A stretch of 34,922 nt of DNA. Source: Acidimicrobiaceae bacterium (GTDB lineage Bacteria; Actinomycetota; Acidimicrobiia; Acidimicrobiales; Ilumatobacteraceae). Position numbers and translations under genes: made by a program. Position 1 is the stretch's first letter. Every line of letters starts with the position of its first letter. Below are positions 23,244-32,208 of this stretch, piece after piece. The stretch covers positions 1 through 34,922 of the forward strand of contig CANLHV010000003.1 in assembly GCA_947490975.1 (NCBI GenBank), written 5' to 3'. Under the pieces are notes generated by a model. The model did no database searches and was not told where the DNA came from. It saw only the letters and a list, made by a program, of their open reading frames with translations.

Positions 23244-26200
23244 ATGTGCGGCATCATCTGTGTGCTCAGTCGAAAGACGCGACGAGCAACCCCGACCGCA
23301 AGCGAAATCTTGGCTCTTCTTGATGGCGCCCTTGAAGCAGGCGCCAAGAGCGATATTGATCAACTTGCACAGGCGGTGACCACTGCTGACAAGCTTTTGC
23401 GCGGTGACGCTGGTCAATTGTGCATGGCTGATAATCACCAGTTGATTGCTGCGATGACATCACGAATTGATCAACTCGATGCAATCGTTATCGCTTACGA
23501 GCAATTGATCGAAAAATCGGCAGGCCTGCAAACCGAGTCATCACAACATGCGCTGCAAGAGATTATTCGTGCCAAAGATGCCATTTGGGAGTTGCGCAAT
23601 GATCGCATTCGCACGGCAAAACTTGTTGACGCTTTGGCTGGGCAAGGTGCTTCAGAGTCGGCACGCAGCGGTTATTTCTCGATTCAGCAAGCGTTCTCAG
23701 GTTTAGACCGCCTCGAGGTTCGCGGCCGCGACTCAGCCGGCATTCATGTGCTTGTTTCGAACCACGGACTGAAGGCGACCGACAAACAAGTAAAAGCGCT
23801 TTTGGCGAACCGCAGTGAAGACGCACTGTTTATGTCTGGTTCTGTACGCATGACAGAGAATGCGTGGTCATTTGTATATAAAGCCGCCGCAGAAATCGGC
23901 GAACTTGGCGACAACACGCGTGTGATGCGCAACGCCGTAGTTGCTGACGCATTGCTGCGACTTTGCATTTCTCAACCGAACTCACAAGTTGCAGTTTTGG
24001 CGCACACGCGATGGGCAAGTGTTGGCATTATTTCTGAACCCAATGCTCACCCGGTGAATAGCGAAGAGCTTGAAGGCAAACATGATGACGCATACCTAGT
24101 TGCTGCATTGAACGGCGACGTTGACAACCACGCCGACTTGCGAGTGCAATATGGATTGCGTGTCGCTGGACCGATAACAACAGATGCAAAAGTTATCCCT
24201 GCGTTGGTTTCACGCAGGTTGGCGACGACGAACAATTTGACTGACGCATTTCGTGAAACGGTTGCGCAGTTTGAAGGTTCAGTTGCGATTGCTGTTGCCA
24301 GTGCAACAGAGCCCGACAAGTTGTTGTTGGCTCTGCACGGCAGCGGACAGGGATTATGCATTGGCCTTGCTGAAGATCGGTTTGTTGTTGCCAGCGAGCC
24401 ATATGGTTTGGTCGAAGAAACACTTAATTATGTGCGAATGGACGGCGAGGCGCTCGCAGATCTAGATAATCCGTCGAGCAGGGGTCAAGTTGTCACTTTG
24501 TCTGGCGCAAATGCCGGAGACCTTTCGGGTGTGCAGTTGATTTCTTACGACGGGCGTGAAATTGAATTGGGCAAAGACAAAGTTTTGACTGCAGAGATAA
24601 CAACACGCGACATCAATCGTGGCGAGCATAAACACTTCTTGGCCAAAGAGATTGCTGAGGCGCCAGAGAGTTTTAGAAAGACAATTCGCGGTCGGATTGT
24701 CGAGCAAAATGGCATGTTGACAACCGAATTGGGCGAGAATGTTTTGCCGAAAGCAATTTGTGAACGTTTGGCATCGGGTGAAATTGCGAAGGTTCGTGTA
24801 ATCGGCCAAGGAACTGCCGCAGTCGCAGGCCAAGCATTGGCCAAGTTGTTGAATGAATTAGTTGGCATCGGCTTGAGCGCAGAAGCTCTGCTGGCAAGTG
24901 AGCTTTCGGGTTTTGGTTTGCAACTTGATATGAGTGACACGCTCGTTGTTGCGGTGAGTCAAAGTGGCACGACGACCGACACGAACCGCACGGTCGACTT
25001 AGCGCGTGCCCGTGGTGCGAGTGTTTTGGCGATTGTCAATCGTCGCGGCAGTGAACTCTCGGCAAAAGCAGATGGCGTGATGTATACGTCTGATGGTCGC
25101 GATGTTGAAATGAGCGTCGCTAGTACCAAAGCGTTTTATGCCCAAGTTGCTGCTGGCGCACTTTATGCCTGTGCGATATCGAAAGCGCTCGGCAAGTCTT
25201 CTGATCGAGCACGACACGAACTTTTGGCGGGCTTGCGCTCGATACCCGATGCGCTTGTCGAGGTTTTGACAACTCGACCAGCGATTGCTGCGGCAGCCAA
25301 GCAGTTTGCTTCGTCACGCCGCTATTGGACTGTGGTCGGCAATGGCATGAATTTGATTGCGGCGCAAGAAGTGCGAATCAAATTGTCGGAGCTTTGTTAT
25401 AAGTCGATTTCGAGTGACTCGACTGAAGATAAAAAACACATTGACTTGTCGTGTGAGCCATTAATTTTTGTTTGCGCAACCGGATTGCTTGAGGGCAATG
25501 CATCAGATGTGGCAAAAGAGATTGCGATCTATCGTGCCCACAAAGCTCTGCCGATCGTTGTCGCCACTGCAGGTCAGACACGATTCGATGCCGCTGCAGC
25601 AGTGTTGCTTGTGCCAAATGTAGAGACGCATCTGGCATTTATCTTGAGCGTGATGGTTGGACACTTGTTTGGCTACGAGGCGGCTTTGGCGATTGACGCA
25701 CTTGCACGACCTTTGCGCGAAGCACGCGAAGTTGTTGAGCACGCAGTCGAACGTGGTGGTGACGCAAACAAGTTGTTAGAAAAGATTCGCACAGAATTAG
25801 GCGCACCAGCGACTCGATTTACAGATGCGCTCGCCACCGGAAATTACGACGGCAATTTAGAAGCCAGCACGGCGGTGCGAATCGTGACGATGTTGCGTGA
25901 CACATTGGCCAGCGACCCCGTGCAGGCGTATCAACGCAGTTCGGGCAAAATCGCTTCGCCAGAATTGTTGCTCGATGATTTGACGAGTGCTTTGACACGC
26001 GGTGTCGATGAATTGACGCGCCCAGTTGATGCGATCAAACATCAAGCCAAGACCGTGACTGTGGGTATTTCACGTAGCGACGAAGGTTTGTTTGATCGCA
26101 AGTTGGTTAAGTCGTTACTCGAAGCAGGTGTGGCGCGCGAGCGACTTTCGTATCGTGTGTTGAAGATTGTGGCTGATTTAGATGCTGCAGTTAGCGCGGT

Positions 26201-26654
26201 GACTGGTTTTACGCGGTACCAAATTGAAGGCGATATTGCGGGTGGTTCGGCGACGATAGCAATTGTTGACCGCGGCGGAATGTCGAAGAACTTGACTTCG
26301 CGAGTTGATCGCAATTCACAACTTGTGGGCACCAAACGTCGCGTAGCGAGCGACCAAGAAGTTCTCGTAGCGCGAGGGCGAAGCGATAACCGAACGGTGA
26401 TAATGGTGCCTGAGACCAAGGGTGGTCAGACCACTGGCATCACTTTGCTGCATGTGATGTTTCATGATCGTTTGCCAGCAACAGCGATGCGAGCGGTATT
26501 GCAGGGCTACGACCGCAGATATGACCGACTTGTTGACTGGGTTACAGAAACCGAAGGCGCATTTAGAGAAGATCGTCTTGCTGAAGTTTCGGTTGCCGAC
26601 TTGTTGATTTTGCCGATCAGCGATATGGCTGACCACTGGCGCCCGACGAAGTAG
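23244..26654 (+). CDS. glmS: Enlarged glucosamine-6-phosphate synthase (GlmS-like, 1136 residues)
   Basis: GlmS makes glucosamine-6-phosphate from fructose-6-phosphate and glutamine. Glutaminase parts: nucleophile Cys2 (MCGII), RGRDSAG (160-166), HTRWASVG (254-261; usually HTRWATHG), NAHP (267-270), NGD (290-292). SIS1: KEI (468-470), SQSGTT (572-577), STKAF (627-631). SIS2: E709, K713, E716 and H732 match in spacing what I recall as isomerase residues E481, K485, E488 and H504 of E. coli GlmS. Unlike the roughly 610-residue family norm, a helical insert (about 10-150) follows Cys2. The canonical tail motif (AKSVTV) appears as AKTVTV at 935-940, after an extra 110-residue segment, and 195 residues of unknown function follow. 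A divergent role cannot be excluded, but the place after glmM supports GlmS. Confidence 0.85.
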   Translation: MCGIICVLSRKTRRATPTASEILALLDGALEAGAKSDIDQLAQAVTTADKLLRGDAGQLCMADNHQLIAAMTSRIDQLDAIVIAYEQLIEKSAGLQTESSQHALQEIIRAKDAIWELRNDRIRTAKLVDALAGQGASESARSGYFSIQQAFSGLDRLEVRGRDSAGIHVLVSNHGLKATDKQVKALLANRSEDALFMSGSVRMTENAWSFVYKAAAEIGELGDNTRVMRNAVVADALLRLCISQPNSQVAVLAHTRWASVGIISEPNAHPVNSEELEGKHDDAYLVAALNGDVDNHADLRVQYGLRVAGPITTDAKVIPALVSRRLATTNNLTDAFRETVAQFEGSVAIAVASATEPDKLLLALHGSGQGLCIGLAEDRFVVASEPYGLVEETLNYVRMDGEALADLDNPSSRGQVVTLSGANAGDLSGVQLISYDGREIELGKDKVLTAEITTRDINRGEHKHFLAKEIAEAPESFRKTIRGRIVEQNGMLTTELGENVLPKAICERLASGEIAKVRVIGQGTAAVAGQALAKLLNELVGIGLSAEALLASELSGFGLQLDMSDTLVVAVSQSGTTTDTNRTVDLARARGASVLAIVNRRGSELSAKADGVMYTSDGRDVEMSVASTKAFYAQVAAGALYACAISKALGKSSDRARHELLAGLRSIPDALVEVLTTRPAIAAAAKQFASSRRYWTVVGNGMNLIAAQEVRIKLSELCYKSISSDSTEDKKHIDLSCEPLIFVCATGLLEGNASDVAKEIAIYRAHKALPIVVATAGQTRFDAAAAVLLVPNVETHLAFILSVMVGHLFGYEAALAIDALARPLREAREVVEHAVERGGDANKLLEKIRTELGAPATRFTDALATGNYDGNLEASTAVRIVTMLRDTLASDPVQAYQRSSGKIASPELLLDDLTSALTRGVDELTRPVDAIKHQAKTVTVGISRSDEGLFDRKLVKSLLEAGVARERLSYRVLKIVADLDAAVSAVTGFTRYQIEGDIAGGSATIAIVDRGGMSKNLTSRVDRNSQLVGTKRRVASDQEVLVARGRSDNRTVIMVPETKGGQTTGITLLHVMFHDRLPATAMRAVLQGYDRRYDRLVDWVTETEGAFREDRLAEVSVADLLILPISDMADHWRPTK

Positions 26655-26659
26655 GCGTG

Positions 26660-27025
26660 ATGATTGGCTTGGGTATTGATGCAGTCAACGTGCATCGGTT
26701 TCGTGAAGCCCTAGATCGAACACCAAATTTGCGCACTCGTATTTTTACCGCTGCCGAACTTGAGTCGCTCGCAAGTCGTGCCGATAGTGCACCGAGTTTG
26801 GCTGTTCGTTTTGCGGCTCGAGAGGCGACGATGAAAGCACTTGGCGTCGGGCTCGGGGCTTTTGATCTGCACGATGTTTCGATCCGTAATTCTGAAAGTG
26901 GTTCTCCTGAATTGATCGTTACAGGACGAGCAGCAGAACTTGCACAGACACGAGGTGTGAAAAGTTGGCTTGTTTCGCTTTCGCACACCGACGACACCGC
27001 TATTGCTGTTGTCGCGAGCAACTGA
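26660..27025 (+). CDS. acpS: Holo-[acyl-carrier-protein] synthase
   Basis: 121-residue phosphopantetheinyl transferase that activates acyl carrier protein for fatty acid synthesis. MIGLGIDAVNVHRF holds the metal-binding Asp7, and RFAAREATMKALG holds Glu54 or Glu55 and the catalytic-site lysine 59; the end VSLSHTDDTAIAVV is the third family motif. I chose the ATG at 26660 because AcpS starts M-I-x-G; a GTG three bases upstream is equally possible. It follows glmS by 5 bases, with a poor ribosome binding site, suggesting coupling. In related genomes an nnrD gene often sits next, which is absent here. Confidence 0.95.
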   Translation: MIGLGIDAVNVHRFREALDRTPNLRTRIFTAAELESLASRADSAPSLAVRFAAREATMKALGVGLGAFDLHDVSIRNSESGSPELIVTGRAAELAQTRGVKSWLVSLSHTDDTAIAVVASN

Positions 27026-27040
27026 GCGAAAAGTTCACTG

Positions 27041-28174
27041 ATGAGTTCGACAAATCGATGGGCTTGGGTTGAAGTTGACCTGGCGGCCATAAAGGCGAAC
27101 GTTGCGGGGCTTGTCAAACAAGCTGGGTCGTCACAACTTTGGGCAACCGTGAAGGCGAATGGTTACGGGCACGGAGCAGTTGAGGTTGCACGCGCCGCAT
27201 TGAACGCAGGAGCAAGCGGTTTGTGCGTGGCGTTGGCCGATGAAGCTCACGAATTGCGCGAGGCGAAAATTGCTGCACCGATTTTGATCGTGAGCGAGCA
27301 ACCTGAAGCTGCCTTTGAGCAAATGTTGCATGACGATGTGGCGGCAACCGTTTATAACGAGGCGACTATTAACAATTATGCGGCTGTTGCCAAGCGTCTC
27401 GGAGTTGTTGGCAAGGTGCATTTAAAAGTTGATACCGGTATGCATCGAGTTGGTGCGCCAGTTGATTCGGCGATAGCGCGCATTGAGCAGATAAGTGCTC
27501 TGAGTTCTTTGCAACTCGATGGTATTTACACACACTTTGCGGCCGCCGACTTGCCGAGCCATGACGAGACTGACAAACAGCAGCAGCGATTTGACGGGAT
27601 TGTTGCTGAATTAGATCGCAAAGGGTTGCGACCGAAATTTGTGCATACTTCGAATTCGGCAGCTCTACTGCGAAATCTGAACTCAAAGACTGACATCGTG
27701 CGAGTTGGTATTGCGATTTACGGAATTGCGCCGAGCAATGAAACCGAAGATGTAGCCAGTCGTTTACGGCCTGCGATGTCGCTACATGCTCGAGTGAGCC
27801 ATGTGCAACGACTTAGCGCTGGCGAAGGTATTTCGTATGGTCTGCGTACGAGATTAGAAAAATCAGCGAATATCGCCACATTGCCACTCGGTTATGCCGA
27901 TGGCGTGCCACGCCGCTTGTGGCGTGTTGGCGGTGAAGTTTTAATCGGCGGTAAGCGTTGCCCAATTGTTGGTGTCGTGACGATGGATCAAATGATGGTT
28001 AACTGCGGAGACCTTGAAGTGAACATTGGTGACCGAGCAGTTTTGCTTGGCGCACAAAAAAGCGAATCTATTTCGGCAAACGAAATTGCGACTCGCCTTG
28101 AAACAATTGGTTACGAAATAGTCTGCGGTATCAGCGCGCGAATGCCACGCGTTTATGTCGAAAACAAAGCGTAG
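27041..28174 (+). CDS. alr: Alanine racemase
   Basis: 377-residue PLP enzyme making D-alanine for peptidoglycan. The PLP lysine is Lys38 in ATVKANGYGHG, the second catalytic base Tyr266 in GEGISYGLRT; MHRVG (134-138) and RVGIAIYGIAP (221-231) bind substrate and phosphate. Length and domain order (TIM barrel then beta domain) are normal. It lies between acpS and tsaE, as in Streptomyces and Mycobacterium relatives, 15 bases after acpS and 5 before tsaE. Confidence 0.97.
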   Translation: MSSTNRWAWVEVDLAAIKANVAGLVKQAGSSQLWATVKANGYGHGAVEVARAALNAGASGLCVALADEAHELREAKIAAPILIVSEQPEAAFEQMLHDDVAATVYNEATINNYAAVAKRLGVVGKVHLKVDTGMHRVGAPVDSAIARIEQISALSSLQLDGIYTHFAAADLPSHDETDKQQQRFDGIVAELDRKGLRPKFVHTSNSAALLRNLNSKTDIVRVGIAIYGIAPSNETEDVASRLRPAMSLHARVSHVQRLSAGEGISYGLRTRLEKSANIATLPLGYADGVPRRLWRVGGEVLIGGKRCPIVGVVTMDQMMVNCGDLEVNIGDRAVLLGAQKSESISANEIATRLETIGYEIVCGISARMPRVYVENKA

Positions 28175-28179
28175 GGCTC

Positions 28180-28704
28180 GTGAAATTTTCACTCGGGTCT
28201 TTGACTGATACTCAGCGGTTTGCAGAAATTGTCGCAAGTCATGTGCGACCGCGAGACATGATCGTATTAGCCGGCGAGATGGGTGCGGGCAAGACCACGT
28301 TCACGCAGTTTTTTGGTCGCGCCCTCGGAGTAACAGATTTGATTACCTCGCCGACGTTCAATTTGTTGCATAACTATGGATCTGGGCGGATGGCGTTGCA
28401 TCATGCCGATTTATATCGCCTTGAACGAACAGGTGAACTTGAAGACTTGGGGCTTGACGAACTTCAAGACAGTGGTGGGGTTATCGCTGTTGAGTGGGGC
28501 GACATTGTTGGCGACGAGTTGGGTGATGCATTGGTGTTGCGGTTTGAACACGTTGATCAAGCGAGTAGTGAAGCAACCGGCAAAACAGACGAGACGCAAG
28601 TGCGGAGCATAACTTTGTCGAGTCGCGGTGCCCAATGGGAGAGCAGGTTTCGCAAACTGGCAGATGAATTAGCGTCGAAATTAACCGTATTGGCGCGAGG
28701 CTGA
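28180..28704 (+). CDS. tsaE: tRNA t6A biosynthesis ATPase TsaE
   Basis: 174-residue P-loop ATPase that resets the TsaB-TsaD complex during N6-threonylcarbamoyladenosine synthesis. Walker A is GEMGAGKTT (32-40); ITSPTFNLLHNY, HHADLYRL and EWGD (105-108) are TsaE hallmarks. Start is a GTG five bases after the alr stop codon. The C-terminal 55 residues are less conserved and somewhat longer than in short TsaE proteins. It is followed by tsaB, so the ATPase and its partner are co-expressed. Confidence 0.95.
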   Translation: MKFSLGSLTDTQRFAEIVASHVRPRDMIVLAGEMGAGKTTFTQFFGRALGVTDLITSPTFNLLHNYGSGRMALHHADLYRLERTGELEDLGLDELQDSGGVIAVEWGDIVGDELGDALVLRFEHVDQASSEATGKTDETQVRSITLSSRGAQWESRFRKLADELASKLTVLARG

Positions 28705-28709
28705 GACTG

Positions 28710-29423
28710 ATGATTGTTTTGGCGATTGATACATCGACTGACGCGGTAAGCGTGGCGATCAATAACTCGAAGCAATTGCTGGCGAGTGCTCATGTGACAA
28801 GCGATCGTCGTCATGCTGAATTGCTTGCGCCGATGATTTCAAACGTGTGCGCACAAGCAGATGTTTCTATGCGCGAAGTCGATGTTGTTGCCGTAGATAT
28901 TGGCCCTGGATTGTTTACCGGTATGCGTGTTGGCATTGCGTCGGCAAAGACAATCTCACAAGTACTCGGCGTGCCAATTGTCGGAGTTTCTAGTTTGGAT
29001 ATTTTGGCGCGCTCTGTGACCACAACCGAGCGCGTCGTGTTGTCGACAATTGATGCCAGACGCGGCGAACTTTATTGGGCGATGTATCGCAACGACATTG
29101 GCTTGAGTATCGAAGTAAAACCACCTCGAGTTGGCACTCTTGACGAGTGTGTTGTCGATATCGTCGATCGCGGTCAAGAAACTTTGATTGTTGGCAATGG
29201 CGCGTTGCGTTATCGTCAAAAGTTGAGCGAGATGTTCGAAACAACGGGCTTGTCGATTGAGTGGGCGAGTGAGCAACTTGCTCAGCCGAGTGCGGCAGTG
29301 TTGGCATTGATCGCTGCCGAGTTGGCATTGCTTGAGCAATGGCAGAGTGCGACTGAGCTGCAAGCACTTTATTTGCGAGCACCTGATGCCGAAATCAATT
29401 GGGAGCAGCGGGTGAAGTCATGA
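28710..29423 (+). CDS. tsaB: t6A complex dimerisation subunit TsaB
   Basis: 237-residue ASKHA-fold protein that scaffolds TsaD and TsaE. MIVLAIDTSTDAVSVAI and VDIGPGLFTGMRVGIASAKTISQVLGVPIVGVSSLD are diagnostic; it lacks the HxxxH metal site of TsaD, as expected for the non-catalytic paralogue. Length is usual. The stop codon overlaps the rimI start (ATGA). ATG start, five bases after tsaE. Confidence 0.95.
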   Translation: MIVLAIDTSTDAVSVAINNSKQLLASAHVTSDRRHAELLAPMISNVCAQADVSMREVDVVAVDIGPGLFTGMRVGIASAKTISQVLGVPIVGVSSLDILARSVTTTERVVLSTIDARRGELYWAMYRNDIGLSIEVKPPRVGTLDECVVDIVDRGQETLIVGNGALRYRQKLSEMFETTGLSIEWASEQLAQPSAAVLALIAAELALLEQWQSATELQALYLRAPDAEINWEQRVKS

Positions 29424-30001
29424 GCATTTTGGATCGCTTCATTCGCACGAAAGCAGTTGATCGCAACGGCGAATTGCAGATCACAGACGCTGAGCCGTCG
29501 CAAGACTTGGTGATCGTGCCAATGCGACGAGCACATATTCGCAAAATAATGCCCATTGAGCAGCAGGTTTATCCGCGACCATGGACGGCGCAAGTGTTCA
29601 TTGAAGAACTCGAACAAGCCCGAGTTGGCAAGCGTCACTATTTGGTTGGAACGATCGGTGACGAGTTGGTCGGCTACGGCGGACTGTTGTACGTCGAAAA
29701 TGATGCGCACGTGACGAACATTGCTGTTCACCCGATGTGGCGAAGTCGGGGAATTGCGACCGAGTTGCTGCTTGACCTCGCGTGGGAAGCCAATCGTCGC
29801 GGTTGCGAAGCGATGACTCTCGAAGTGCGACACACGAATGTTGCGGCGCAACAGTTATATCGCCGATTTGGTTTTGTACCAGCGGGAGTGCGCAAAAAGT
29901 ATTACGAGAATCGTGACGATGCCATCGTGATGTGGTGCGCTGGCGTGCAACAGCCAGAGTTTGTTGAGCGATTGCAAAAAATTGAATTGAGCCGAATGTG
30001 A
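29420..30001 (+). CDS. rimI: Ribosomal protein S18 alanine N-acetyltransferase RimI
   Basis: GNAT-family acetyltransferase; the model protein acetylates the N-terminus of S18. The ATG at 29420 overlaps the tsaB stop codon and follows GGTGAAG, giving 193 residues; an in-frame TTG at 29399 is less likely. The acetyl-CoA loop is RSRGIA (about 117-122), followed by LEVRHTNVAAQQLYRRFGF, the RimI signature. An extra N-terminal stretch of about 35 residues precedes the GNAT fold (VIVPMRRAHIRKIMPIEQQVYPRPW). Neighbours tsaB and tsaD match the actinobacterial order. Confidence 0.93.
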   Translation: MSILDRFIRTKAVDRNGELQITDAEPSQDLVIVPMRRAHIRKIMPIEQQVYPRPWTAQVFIEELEQARVGKRHYLVGTIGDELVGYGGLLYVENDAHVTNIAVHPMWRSRGIATELLLDLAWEANRRGCEAMTLEVRHTNVAAQQLYRRFGFVPAGVRKKYYENRDDAIVMWCAGVQQPEFVERLQKIELSRM

Positions 30002-31044
30002 ACGGGTCGAATGTGAAACGTGAGTTGAAAATCGATAGCGCGACGGTAGTGCTTGGCATTGAGACCAGTTGCGATGAAACTGCTGCGGCACTCGTCATGG
30101 GTGGTAATGACGTTTTGTCGTCGGTTGTTGCATCGCAGTTAGAAGTTCATGCGCGATTCGGCGGCGTTGTGCCTGAGATCGCGAGTCGCGCTCATCTAGA
30201 AGCAATTACTCCGGTTATTGATGAAGCGGTATCAAAATCGGGCTTGAGTTTTGATCGAGTTGATGCAGTCGCCGCCACAGTCGGGCCGGGCCTTGTCGGT
30301 GCGTTGCTAGTTGGTGTAGCGGCGGCGAAATCTTTGGCGTTGACATTAGATGTGCCATTCGTCGGTGTAAATCATCTTGAGGCGCATCTTTATGCGGCGA
30401 TGCTAGATGACCCGAATGTTGAGTTTCCGATGTTGGTATTGCTTGTTTCTGGTGGGCACACGATGTTGGTTGAAGTGCGCAAGCCTGGGGTTTATCAAAT
30501 TGTCGGGCAAACTCGCGACGATGCTGCCGGTGAGGCGTTCGACAAAGTTGCGCGCTATTTAGATTTGGGTTACCCCGGTGGGCCGGCGATCGACGCGCTG
30601 GCAAAAACTGGTGACGCTAAGGCGATTGATTTTCCGCGAGCGATGATGCACGACGGGCTCGACGTTTCGTTCAGCGGATTAAAAACTGCTGTGATCAACT
30701 ATGTCCGCAAAAATAGTGACGCCAAGACGAACGACATTGTGGCGTCGTTTCAAAAAGCAGTTGTCGACGTGCTGGTTGCTAAGACGATGCAGGCTGCAGA
30801 AAATCTTGGAGCAAAAACAGTTGCACTTGGCGGTGGAGTAGCCGCAAACTCGTTGTTGCGCAGTGAGGCAACTCGAGCGTGTGAGCGTAGAGACTTTCGT
30901 TTGGTGTTACCCTCACTGGCAATGTGCACAGATAATGCGGCGATGATCGCATCAGCAGGGTGGCATCGCTTGCAGTTGAGCGGTGAATCGTCGCTTGATG
31001 CAGGGGCGTATCCGAATTTGGGTTTGACGGTGGCGAGCGTATGA
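29998..31044 (+). CDS. tsaD: tRNA threonylcarbamoyladenosine transferase TsaD
   Basis: 348-residue catalytic subunit that puts the threonylcarbamoyl group on A37 of ANN-decoding tRNAs. VLGIETSCDETAAALV opens the fold; the metal site comprises the histidines of HLEAH (126-130) and Asp312 in CTDNAAMIASAG. SGGHTML and GGGVAANSLLR are present. Start is a GTG overlapping the rimI stop codon (GTGA); a GTG at 30013 would remove five residues. The stop codon overlaps the dusB ATG. TsaC, needed to make the substrate, is not in the window. Confidence 0.97.
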   Translation: MNGSNVKRELKIDSATVVLGIETSCDETAAALVMGGNDVLSSVVASQLEVHARFGGVVPEIASRAHLEAITPVIDEAVSKSGLSFDRVDAVAATVGPGLVGALLVGVAAAKSLALTLDVPFVGVNHLEAHLYAAMLDDPNVEFPMLVLLVSGGHTMLVEVRKPGVYQIVGQTRDDAAGEAFDKVARYLDLGYPGGPAIDALAKTGDAKAIDFPRAMMHDGLDVSFSGLKTAVINYVRKNSDAKTNDIVASFQKAVVDVLVAKTMQAAENLGAKTVALGGGVAANSLLRSEATRACERRDFRLVLPSLAMCTDNAAMIASAGWHRLQLSGESSLDAGAYPNLGLTVASV

Positions 31045-32189
31045 CCGAAGTTGTCACAGCCAAGCCGCTGCAACTTGGTGAGCGGAGTATTTGGCCGCCT
31101 GTTGTATTAGCGCCGATGGCGGGCGTGACGAATCAGCCGTTTCGCACGTTGTGTCGCGAGTTTGCGTCGGGGCTTGTCTATGTCAACGAAATGGTGATGG
31201 CGGCTGCATTGGTTTACAAGAATCCAAAAACTGAAGCGATGATCGCGTTTGGGTCTGATGAATCGTTTCGAAGTCTGCAACTCTATGGAAGCGACCCGAA
31301 AATTATGACTGATGCGATTACGCAACTTGGTCGGCGAAATGCTGTTGATCACATTGACTTGAATTTTGGTTGCCCAGCGCCGAAAGTGACTCGTCGCGGC
31401 GGTGGTGCGGCTGTGCCGCTGAAGAAAAATCTGTTGCGCGAAATCGTTAACGCGGCCGTCAAGACGGCGTCTTCGTTTGGCATACCTGTGACTTGCAAGT
31501 TTCGAATGGGCTTGAACGACGACCTGCTGACCCACATACACACCGGCCTGATTTGCCAAGAAGCTGGTGTTGCGGCGATTGCGTTGCATGCGCGAACTGC
31601 TGAGCAGCATTATGCGCCGTATGCGCGATGGGAGGCGATTGCCGAGTTGAAGAATGCAGTTACAGATATTCCGGTTCTTGGTAACGGCGACATTTGGGAA
31701 GCAAGCGATGCACGCAAAATGATGAACGAGACGGGCTGTGATGGCGTGGTGATTGGTCGTGGGTGTCTCGGCAAACCATGGCTGTTTCGTGACATGGTGG
31801 CGATGTTCAACGGTGATGAGATACCAGCGACACCGAAACTTGGTTGGGTGCTCGAAGTTATGTTGCGACATGCGATTGCACTCGAAGCTCATTTTCCGCC
31901 AGGTCGAGGCATTCGCGAATTTCGCAAACATGCAGGTTGGTATCTGACGGGGTATCCGGTTGGTGGTGACTTGCGTCGACAGTTTGGTGAGATTTCGAGC
32001 ATTGATCATTTGCGACAGTTAATCGAGCAATGTGACCCTGAAGCATCAATTGTTGAAGGCGGCGAAAGATTTGTGCGCGGACACCACAACGGACCCATAA
32101 ATATTGTTTTGCCTCACGGATTTTTAGACAGCCTAGAAGATCTGGTTGCGCCAGATGATGCGACGCTGACGCATATGAGTGGCGGCTGA
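31041..32189 (+). CDS. dusB: tRNA-dihydrouridine synthase (DusB-like)
   Basis: 382-residue FMN enzyme that reduces uridines in tRNA D-loops. The barrel starts with VVLAPMAGVTNQPFRTLCREF; catalytic Cys111 is in DLNFGCPAPKV; GNGDIWEASDARKMMNETGCDGVVIGRGCLGKPW is the FMN-phosphate region. The C-terminal helical domain has KHAGWYLTG. It is about 50 residues longer than E. coli DusB, mostly at the C-terminus. Start overlaps the tsaD stop codon (ATGA). In mycobacteria groES follows tsaD directly, so dusB and the next gene look like lineage-specific additions. Confidence 0.93.
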   Translation: MTEVVTAKPLQLGERSIWPPVVLAPMAGVTNQPFRTLCREFASGLVYVNEMVMAAALVYKNPKTEAMIAFGSDESFRSLQLYGSDPKIMTDAITQLGRRNAVDHIDLNFGCPAPKVTRRGGGAAVPLKKNLLREIVNAAVKTASSFGIPVTCKFRMGLNDDLLTHIHTGLICQEAGVAAIALHARTAEQHYAPYARWEAIAELKNAVTDIPVLGNGDIWEASDARKMMNETGCDGVVIGRGCLGKPWLFRDMVAMFNGDEIPATPKLGWVLEVMLRHAIALEAHFPPGRGIREFRKHAGWYLTGYPVGGDLRRQFGEISSIDHLRQLIEQCDPEASIVEGGERFVRGHHNGPINIVLPHGFLDSLEDLVAPDDATLTHMSGG

Positions 32190-32208
32190 AGTTGTTTGGT
32201 GAGACTGG

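Noticed and set aside
31107..32009. 300-codon open frame on the minus strand inside dusB
   Set aside because: Antisense to a conserved enzyme, arginine/histidine-rich translation with no family resemblance, no promoter or ribosome binding site.
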